A program made the position numbers and the translations under genes. This document shows, one piece after another, positions 58,948 through 64,000 of a stretch of 64,000 nt of DNA. Below the pieces are notes generated by a model that was not told the origin of the DNA, did no database searches, and saw only the letters and a program-made list of their open reading frames with translations. How positions within the stretch are numbered: the stretch's first letter is position 1; every line of letters begins with the position of its first letter. Source of the stretch: Amycolatopsis bullii (lineage in GTDB: Bacteria > Actinomycetota > Actinomycetes > Mycobacteriales > Pseudonocardiaceae); assembly GCF_014654205.1 (NCBI RefSeq), contig NZ_BNAW01000027.1, positions 1 to 64,000 on the forward strand, written 5' to 3'.

Positions 58948-59064
58948 ATGCCTCGCATGCTGTCCAACTTGAAGTTCTGGGCGCTCGCGCTCAGCGTGCT
59001 GTGGATCGTCGTCATCACTTTCGTCATCGTCGCCGACCCCGGGTTCGCGCACGGGATGAAATAA
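58948..59064 (+). CDS. 38-aa single-helix membrane protein after corA
   Basis: ATG 58948 is preceded by GGAGAG. The basic NLKFW start is followed by one hydrophobic helix (ALALSVLWIVVITFVIVA) and a short polar tail ending DPGFAHGMK. It starts 38 bases after corA and is probably in the same transcript. Small single-helix proteins often modulate transporters, but nothing here shows contact with CorA. Coding potential rests on the ribosome binding site and codon use. Confidence 0.6.
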   Translation: MPRMLSNLKFWALALSVLWIVVITFVIVADPGFAHGMK

Positions 59065-59089
59065 CGGCGGAGCGTCCTATCCTGGGCGC

Positions 59090-59737
59090 ATGCCGAAAGC
59101 GCTGGTCGTCTCCGACGAGGTCGACGAGCGGTTGTGGACCGACGCCGTCCGCAGCCACTCCGTCGACCTGGTCATCGGCGCCGGCGACCTGCCCTACGAC
59201 TACCTGGCGTTCCTGGCGAGCGCGCTCGACGTGCCGTGCGTGTTCGTGCCCGGCAACCACGACCCGGACCTGAGCGGCTACACGCGCTACGGCGGGCTGT
59301 CCATGAAGGACGGTTTCCCCACGGTCTGGCCCGGCCCGGCGGGCGGCATCAACGCCGACGGACGGCTCGTCGACGTCGCCGGCCTGCGGTTCGCCGGGCT
59401 CGGCGGCTCGATCCGCTACAACGACGGCCCGAACCAGTGGACGCAGCGCCAGCAGGCGCGGCGGGCCCGCGGGCTGGTCCGGCGCGCCCGCTTCCGGCGG
59501 TGGCGCGACGGGCGCGGCGTCGACGTCCTGCTGACGCATTCGCCGCCGCTGGACCTGGGCGACCGCGCGGATCCGCCGCACCGCGGGTTCGCCTGCCTGC
59601 ACCGCACGATCGAGGTGCTGCGCCCGAAGTGGCTGCTGCACGGGCACATCCACCCCCACGGCGAGCTGGTGCCGGACCGGGTCGTCGGCTCGACGCGGAT
59701 CCGCAACGTGGTGGGCCACCGGATCATGGAGTTCTGA
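59090..59737 (+). CDS. Calcineurin-like metallophosphoesterase
   Basis: 215 aa from ATG 59090. Metal ligands: Asp in VVSDEVDE (the usual D-x-H is replaced by D-x-V), GAGDLPYDY, GNHDPD, LLTHSPP and GHIHPHG. The first motif lacks the His, a feature shared by some subfamilies. The substrate is unknown. It overlaps the following ParB-like gene (TGATG), so the two are translationally coupled and likely work together. Confidence 0.87.
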   Translation: MPKALVVSDEVDERLWTDAVRSHSVDLVIGAGDLPYDYLAFLASALDVPCVFVPGNHDPDLSGYTRYGGLSMKDGFPTVWPGPAGGINADGRLVDVAGLRFAGLGGSIRYNDGPNQWTQRQQARRARGLVRRARFRRWRDGRGVDVLLTHSPPLDLGDRADPPHRGFACLHRTIEVLRPKWLLHGHIHPHGELVPDRVVGSTRIRNVVGHRIMEF

Positions 59738-60576
59738 TGAAAGAGACGGGATTCCCCCGCGCCGACGCGGAGAACGACTTCCTCCGCGCGCGCCGCGGCC
59801 AGGTGCTCTCGCGGCTTTCGACGTGGCTGCGCCGCGAGCCCGACGACGTCAACATCATGCTGCCGTTCCACGAGGTGGTGGAGGCGCTCGGCTACCTCGG
59901 CGAGCACCGGATCGGGCTGCGGGTGATCAAGCTGGAGTCGATCGTCGGCACGGTCGACCGCAGCCGCGACTTCGACCGCCGCTTCCGCCCGACGTCGGCC
60001 CGCGTCCGCGAGCGCTGGGAACGCCTGGCCCTGGCCGCCCGCCGCGGCGAGGAGATCCCGCCGATCGAGGTCTACCGCGTCGGCGAGCTGCACTTCATCA
60101 TCGACGGCCACCACCGGGTTTCGGTCGCGATCGCGCAAGGACTGTCCACAATAGAAGCTTCGGTGACGGTGGTGCGCACCAAACTGGACCCGGGCGGCAT
60201 CCGTCACCGCGGCGACCTGATCGTCAAGGACTACCGCAGGCTGTTCCTGGAGCGCGTCCCGCTGACCGGCCACGCGCGGGCGTCGGTGATCGTGTCGGAC
60301 CCGTGGGACTACGCACGGCTGGGCGAGCACGTGGAGGCGTGGGGCTTCCGGTTGATGCAGGACGAAGGCAAGTTCTGCGACCGGGCGAGCGTGGCGCAGC
60401 GCTGGTTCGAGGAGGAGTTCGTGCCGGTGGTGGGGATGCTCCGGCAGGCGGGGCTGATCGGCGACCGCACGGACGCCGAGGCGTACATGTGGGTGGCGGC
60501 GGAGCGGTACCGGCTGATCCGCACCCACCGCTGGGACGACGACGTCATCGAGGCACTGCGGTCACGGCGTCACTAG
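59737..60576 (+). CDS. ParB/sulfiredoxin-fold nuclease-like protein
   Basis: 279 aa from ATG 59737. The centre has the ParB-N-like motif EEIPPIEVYRVGELHFIIDG followed by HHRVSVAIAQG (the DGHHR box). N-terminal MKETGFPRADAENDFLRARR is typical of an actinobacterial group of unknown function, separate from chromosome-partitioning ParB, as no C-terminal ParB dimer domain or HTH is seen. The pairing with a metallophosphoesterase suggests a nucleotide-related role. Its end overlaps the XRE gene by 15 bases, convergent. Confidence 0.75.
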   Translation: MKETGFPRADAENDFLRARRGQVLSRLSTWLRREPDDVNIMLPFHEVVEALGYLGEHRIGLRVIKLESIVGTVDRSRDFDRRFRPTSARVRERWERLALAARRGEEIPPIEVYRVGELHFIIDGHHRVSVAIAQGLSTIEASVTVVRTKLDPGGIRHRGDLIVKDYRRLFLERVPLTGHARASVIVSDPWDYARLGEHVEAWGFRLMQDEGKFCDRASVAQRWFEEEFVPVVGMLRQAGLIGDRTDAEAYMWVAAERYRLIRTHRWDDDVIEALRSRRH

Positions 60577-61323
60577 GTGGTAGACCACCAGCGTCTGCTC
60601 GGGTCGCTCGGCGACGTGGAACGCGGCGTGCGGCACGGTGATCACACCCAGTCGGGGGTGCCGGAGGCGCTTGTGGCCGGCGTGGCTGAACTGGATGTCG
60701 TAGTGCGGCCACCACTCGCGCACCTCGGGGCTGGCTTCGGTCAGCTCGGCCACGAGCCGGGTGACGCGCGGGTGGCCCGGGTGCCGTCCGGCGATCGCCC
60801 GCAGCCGGGCCAGCACGCCGCGCGCTTCCTGCTCCCAGTCGACCAGCACCTCGCGCGCGGCCGCTTCGGTGAAGAGCCAGCGCACGACGTTGCCCCCGCG
60901 CCCGATGCCCCGGAACAGCTCCTCGGCGGCGGCGTTGCACGCCAGAACGTCGTAGCAGAGGCCGGTGACGTACGCGGGGTTCTCGCCCAGCAACGCCGGA
61001 ACGCCCGCGACTTCGGGCGCGGCTTCTTCGCCCACGCTTTCGCCGGGTGTCGCCCCGCCGCCGGCCAGGCGGTGCAGGTGCTCCCGCTCGGCGCCGGACA
61101 GCCGCAGCGCGCGGGCCAAGGCGTCGAGCACCTGGCCGGAGGGGCGCACGTCGCGGCCCTGTTCGAGGTAGGTGAGCCAGGTGGCGCTGATGCCGGCCAG
61201 CAGGGCGAGTTCTTCGCGGCGCAGCCCGGGAGTGCGACGGCGCCCGGTGGCGGGCAGGCCCGCGTCTTCCGGGGCCAGCCGTTCCCGGCGGCTGCGCAGG
61301 AACGCGCCCAGCTCGGTGCCCAC
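60562..61323 (-). CDS. XRE-type regulator with MmyB-like ligand-binding domain
   Basis: 253 aa. N-terminal helix-turn-helix with LGAFLRSRRERLAPED, GLRREELALLAGISATWLTY and LEQGRDVRPSGQVL, the characteristic opening of the MmyB-like family, then a PAS-like C-terminal domain (VLACNAAAEELFRG, VVRWLFTEAAAREV). It is divergent from the dehydrogenase gene with a palindrome in between, so it is probably that gene's regulator. These regulators often respond to fatty-acid-like ligands or stress; not shown here. Confidence 0.9.
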   Translation of the reverse strand: MGTELGAFLRSRRERLAPEDAGLPATGRRRTPGLRREELALLAGISATWLTYLEQGRDVRPSGQVLDALARALRLSGAEREHLHRLAGGGATPGESVGEEAAPEVAGVPALLGENPAYVTGLCYDVLACNAAAEELFRGIGRGGNVVRWLFTEAAAREVLVDWEQEARGVLARLRAIAGRHPGHPRVTRLVAELTEASPEVREWWPHYDIQFSHAGHKRLRHPRLGVITVPHAAFHVAERPEQTLVVYHLVTP

Positions 61324-61339
61324 CCTGGAACCTCCAGTA

Positions 61340-61359
61340 CCAGAATAACGCGATTCTGG
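61340..61359. promoter_or_regulatory. Palindromic operator between XRE regulator and dehydrogenase genes
   Basis: CCAGAAT (61340-61346) and ATTCTGG (61353-61359) are perfect arms with a 6-nt centre. TACCAG flanks it on both sides (from 61338 and from 61361). It is 17 bases from the XRE start and 33 from the dehydrogenase start, well placed for control of both. Confidence 0.7.
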
Positions 61360-61391
61360 ATACCAGGTTAAGGCTGGGCGAGGCTGGACCC

Positions 61392-62438
61392 ATGCAAGCT
61401 TGGATCGCGAACGAACAGGACGTACGCCTCTCCGAGGTGCCGGAGCCGACGCTCAAGGGCGGTGGCGTGCTGGTGGAGGTGCTCGCCGCGCACGTCCCCG
61501 CGTACACGAACGCCGTGGTGCGGGGCAACCGCGGTGGCCTGCCGGTTCCCCTGGTCCTGGGACCGTCCTGCGTCGGGCGCGTGCTCGCCGTCGCGCCGGA
61601 CGTCTTCCACGTCGAGCCGGGCGACATCGTGCTGGACACCGCGCTGCTCGACGCGGGCGGCGGCGACGAGGTCCTGGTGGGCTGGGTCGGCCTCGGCGGC
61701 TCCGGCGCCGGCAGCGCGCGCACCGACCGCATGCGCGCGGTGTGGCGTGACGGCGTCTTCGCGGAGAAAGCCTTGTGCGCCAAGGAAACCCTGGTCAAAC
61801 TGCCCGGCGCGGAAACCTACCCGGACCCGGCCCGCCTGGCGTTCCTGCCGTGGCTCTGCATCGCCGCCACCGGCCTGCACGCGGCGGCCCCGGTGGCCGG
61901 ACGCGACGTCGCCGTCGTCGGCGCGACCGGCCAGCTGGGCGGCGCGGCGGTGCTGACGGCCCTGGCCGAAGGCGCGGCGACCGTGACAGCCGTGGGCCGC
62001 AACGAGGAGGCACTCGCCCGGCTGGCCGCGCTCGGCCCGCGTGTGCGCACCCACCGGCTGACCGGCGACCGCGCGGACGACGCGGCGGGTATCGGCCCGG
62101 TGGACATCGCCGTCGACACGCTCGGCGCCACGCCGTCGGCGGCCGCGACCATGGCCGCCTACGACAGCCTGCGGGTGCGCGGCACCCTGGTGCTCGTCGG
62201 CGGCGTGCGCCACGACCTGACCGTCCCGTACGGCGACCTGATGCACCGCCGCCTCACCCTGCGCGGCTCCTGGATGAGCGACGATCGGACGGTGACGACG
62301 GTCTGGCAGCTGGTCCGGTCCGGGGCACTGGACCTTTCGGTCGTCGAGCTGGTGACGGCCGGCCTCGACGACCCGGCGGCCGCGCTCGGCCTGGCCGAGC
62401 GCACGACCGGCCTCGGCTTCGTCGCCCTCGTTCCCTAG
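61392..62438 (+). CDS. Zinc-binding-type/quinone oxidoreductase-like dehydrogenase (MDR family)
   Basis: 348 aa from ATG 61392. N-terminal GroES-like domain (SEVPEPTLKGGGVLVEVLAA, LGPSCVGRVLAVAPDVFHV) and Rossmann domain with VVGATGQLGGAAVLTALAEG. The residues that bind zinc in alcohol dehydrogenases are not all present, so a quinone-reductase-like or NAD(P)H-dependent activity without zinc is likelier. It is regulated, by position, by the divergent XRE protein. Substrate unknown. Confidence 0.85.
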   Translation: MQAWIANEQDVRLSEVPEPTLKGGGVLVEVLAAHVPAYTNAVVRGNRGGLPVPLVLGPSCVGRVLAVAPDVFHVEPGDIVLDTALLDAGGGDEVLVGWVGLGGSGAGSARTDRMRAVWRDGVFAEKALCAKETLVKLPGAETYPDPARLAFLPWLCIAATGLHAAAPVAGRDVAVVGATGQLGGAAVLTALAEGAATVTAVGRNEEALARLAALGPRVRTHRLTGDRADDAAGIGPVDIAVDTLGATPSAAATMAAYDSLRVRGTLVLVGGVRHDLTVPYGDLMHRRLTLRGSWMSDDRTVTTVWQLVRSGALDLSVVELVTAGLDDPAAALGLAERTTGLGFVALVP

Positions 62439-63145
62439 AAGGCCAGCCCCGGTGTCAACACGACTGCCCGCACCTGCTCCAGCGTCAGCACCGGCTCCGG
62501 CCGCTGCGACGGCGTCTGCAGGTCCTTCCGCTCCGGCTCCCCGCTGTCGCTCGCGGAGACCGCCACGTACCCCCAGGGCGCCGACAACGCCGCCCGGTGG
62601 ACGAGCGCCCCGGTCGACTGGTCCGTCGTCAGCTGCAGGATTCCCTCCGGCAGCCGCTCCACCGAACACGAGATCCACTCGCCCGGCACGCAGGAGGGCG
62701 TCGCCGAATTCGGTGTCGGGTACAGCACCACCGACACCGAACCCGTCCCCCGCGCGTCCGTCACCCGGATGTCCGTGCGGAAATCCGTCTCCCGGGGCGC
62801 GTCGCCCACCGGGTCCGCGACCACGGCGAACGAGCCCGGCGAAAGCCGCGCGTCCGGTGGCAGCAGCGGGCGCAGCGCGTGTTCCAGCACACAGCTCAAG
62901 CGCTCCGCCAAAGCCTCGCGGGTCGACCCGGGCGGACAGGACGGCCCCGCCACCGGAGTCCGGCTCGGCAGCACCACCACCGCCAGCCCGAGCGCCAGGA
63001 CGGCCACGCACACCGCCACCGCCCCCGTGAGCAGGTACTGACGGCGGGACCGGCGAGCCGCCGTCAGCACCGCCTCGCCGGACAGGCCGAGCGGGGGCTC
63101 GCCTTCCGTCACGTAGACCGTCAAGGCCGACCGGACGTCCTCCAT
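62435..63145 (-). CDS. Membrane protein encoded with a SigE-family sigma factor
   Basis: 236 aa from ATG 63145 (GTG 63148 would add one residue). A short cytoplasmic N-terminus with EDVRSALTVYVTEGEPPLG, one membrane helix (about 38-60), then an extracytoplasmic domain with four cysteines (PSCPPGS, RLSCVLEH, PSCVPGE, SCSVER). It overlaps the sigma factor stop. Genes in this place often encode negative or accessory regulators of the sigma factor, but no zinc anti-sigma motif (HxxxCxxC) is visible, so I do not call it an anti-sigma factor. Confidence 0.75.
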   Translation of the reverse strand: MEDVRSALTVYVTEGEPPLGLSGEAVLTAARRSRRQYLLTGAVAVCVAVLALGLAVVVLPSRTPVAGPSCPPGSTREALAERLSCVLEHALRPLLPPDARLSPGSFAVVADPVGDAPRETDFRTDIRVTDARGTGSVSVVLYPTPNSATPSCVPGEWISCSVERLPEGILQLTTDQSTGALVHRAALSAPWGYVAVSASDSGEPERKDLQTPSQRPEPVLTLEQVRAVVLTPGLAF

Positions 63146-63633
63146 CACGACTCCTCCGTCGCCGGCGCCGGCAGGGCCGTGCGCAACGCCTCGACCCCGC
63201 GGGCCGTCTGGGACTTGACCGTTCCTTCCGCGACGCCCAGCAGCGCCGCCACCTCGCGCACCGGGAGGTCTTCGAGGAACCGCAACACCACCATCGCCCG
63301 CTGCCGGGGCGTCAGCCCGGCCAGCGCGCGCTCGACGTCGAGGCGCAAGGACGTGTCCCGGCCCGGTGGCGACTCGCGCTCCGGCACCGACGACGTCACG
63401 TACTCGCGCCCGGAGACCCGGCGGCCGGCCAGGAACAGGTTCAGCAGGATGCGGCGCGCGTACGCGTCGACCGTGCCCGGCCGGACCCGGCGCCAGCGCC
63501 GGTACAGCTGGACGAACATGGCCTGGACCAGGTCTTCGGCCGCGTGCCAGTCCCCGCTGAGCGCGAACGCCACCCGCCGGAAGCGCTGGACCCGCGCGGC
63601 GAAGTACTCGCTGAAATCGACGTCTCTCGACAC
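63145..63633 (-). CDS. RNA polymerase sigma factor, ECF type, SigE family
   Basis: 162 aa from GTG 63633. Region 2 with FSEYFAARVQRFRRVAFALS and AEDLVQAMFVQLYRRWRRV; region 4 with LTPRQRAMVVLRFLEDLPVR and EVAALLGVAEGTVKSQTARG. It is the SigE-family actinobacterial group (about 165 aa). It is followed by the membrane-protein gene with an overlapping stop/start. Divergent from the CPBP gene, 157 bases away. Confidence 0.9.
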   Translation of the reverse strand: MSRDVDFSEYFAARVQRFRRVAFALSGDWHAAEDLVQAMFVQLYRRWRRVRPGTVDAYARRILLNLFLAGRRVSGREYVTSSVPERESPPGRDTSLRLDVERALAGLTPRQRAMVVLRFLEDLPVREVAALLGVAEGTVKSQTARGVEALRTALPAPATEES

Positions 63634-63790
63634 ACCCCTATTAGTGCGCGAGGCCTCCGGGAGGTTCAAGCGTCCCCCGTGCGAGCTACGCGCAGGTGTC
63701 CCCGCGACGGTGACGATTCCCGCGCGCCGGATCCCTAGCGTTCTTCCCAGGCCGCGGGGCTTCCGCCGCGGGTGAGGTGAAGGGGTTTTC

Positions 63791-64000
63791 ATGAAGGTCG
63801 TCTGGCAGCTGCTGGCCGTGGCCGCAGCCGCGTTCGTCGGGCAACTGGCGGTTTCCGCGGTGGACGGGAATCCGTGGCTCACGCTGACCCTGGGCGGGTT
63901 GACCGCCGTGCTCGCGGTGCTCGCCTACCGGTGGGTGGTGCGCAAGACCGAGCACCGCCCGGTCACCGAGCTCGCCGGGCCGGGCGCCGGGCTCGCGCTC
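63791..64000 (+). CDS. CPBP family intramembrane protease, N-terminal part (cut by window end)
   Basis: ATG 63791 is preceded by GAAGGGG. The 70 residues seen include two hydrophobic segments (VVWQLLAVAAAAFVGQLAV and LTLGGLTAVLAVLAYRW) and VRKTEHRPVTELAGPGAG, which matches the start of many actinobacterial CPBP (CAAX-type) proteases. The catalytic EExxxR and FxxxH motifs would lie beyond the window, so this is a provisional call. The upstream region has a small hairpin near 63752-63771. Confidence 0.6.
   Translation, partial: MKVVWQLLAVAAAAFVGQLAVSAVDGNPWLTLTLGGLTAVLAVLAYRWVVRKTEHRPVTELAGPGAGLAL

Noticed and set aside
59737..60576. Chromosome-partitioning parB
   Set aside because: Only the ParB-N-like DGHHR box is seen; there is no HTH or C-terminal dimer domain, no parA and no parS nearby.

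Overview
The window is chromosomal DNA of a very GC-rich actinomycete. Most genes start with ATG or GTG, often overlap by 4-8 bases (GTGA, ATGA), and use almost only G/C-ending codons. Gene content and order point to Pseudonocardiales, most likely Amycolatopsis or a close relative. One supporting feature is a block that, from memory, parallels M. tuberculosis Rv3200c-Rv3212: K+ channel, adnB/adnA, alkyltransferase-like protein, TIGR02569 protein, moeZ, DUF3152 protein, TetR regulator, DUF3107 protein, ferritin-like protein, rhlE-type helicase, propeller protein. Genus is inference; no rRNA or tRNA gene is present.

Layout. 1-9751: two paralogous secreted or anchored zinc peptidases flank a MoxR-type operon (membrane protein, DUF4129, DUF4350, MoxR ATPase, DUF58), with the usual RDD and SpoIIM partners. 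9744-19151: a membrane protein, a K+ channel, a DoxX-like protein, the AdnAB helicase-nuclease and an alkyltransferase-like repair protein. 19162-25905: an iron-box-controlled siderophore-interacting protein, a WYL regulator with a HemD-like protein, DUF3224, an AlkZ-like protein, a hydrolase/AraC pair and DUF4097. 26008-34835: one six-gene operon for nitrate assimilation (nitrate reductase, its flavoprotein, narK, nirB, nirD, nnaR). This stretch interrupts the mycobacterial gene order. 35032-39888: TIGR02569 protein, moeZ, DUF3152 peptidase-like protein and a hydrolase. 40002-44145: two TetR regulators and an AurF-type diiron protein with a hydrolase. 44267-48671: DUF3107, ferritin-like protein, DEAD-box helicase and propeller protein. 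48962-56995: RecB-like nuclease, a GH78-like secreted enzyme, MarC, PHP, PH-domain, NUDIX and DUF2332 proteins. 57003-64000: MaoC protein, corA with an unusual leader, metallophosphoesterase/ParB-like pair, XRE/dehydrogenase pair, a SigE-family sigma factor with a membrane partner, and the start of a CPBP protease.

The most interesting item is the leader of corA (57547-57826). A 25-codon proline- and serine-rich ORF has a near-perfect ribosome binding site. The last bases of this ORF are perfectly complementary over 10 nt to the corA ribosome binding site, and other parts can pair with the leader's own ribosome binding site and with an 11-bp downstream arm. It reads like a translation-coupled Mg2+ attenuator. 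Other signals are two families of intergenic palindromic repeats: a regular ~56-bp-period array between adnA and adnB with related 42- and 50-nt palindromes after a TetR gene, and a second family of head-to-head arrays at two convergent junctions. There is also a DEAD-box helicase gene with no ATG, GTG or TTG at its expected start.
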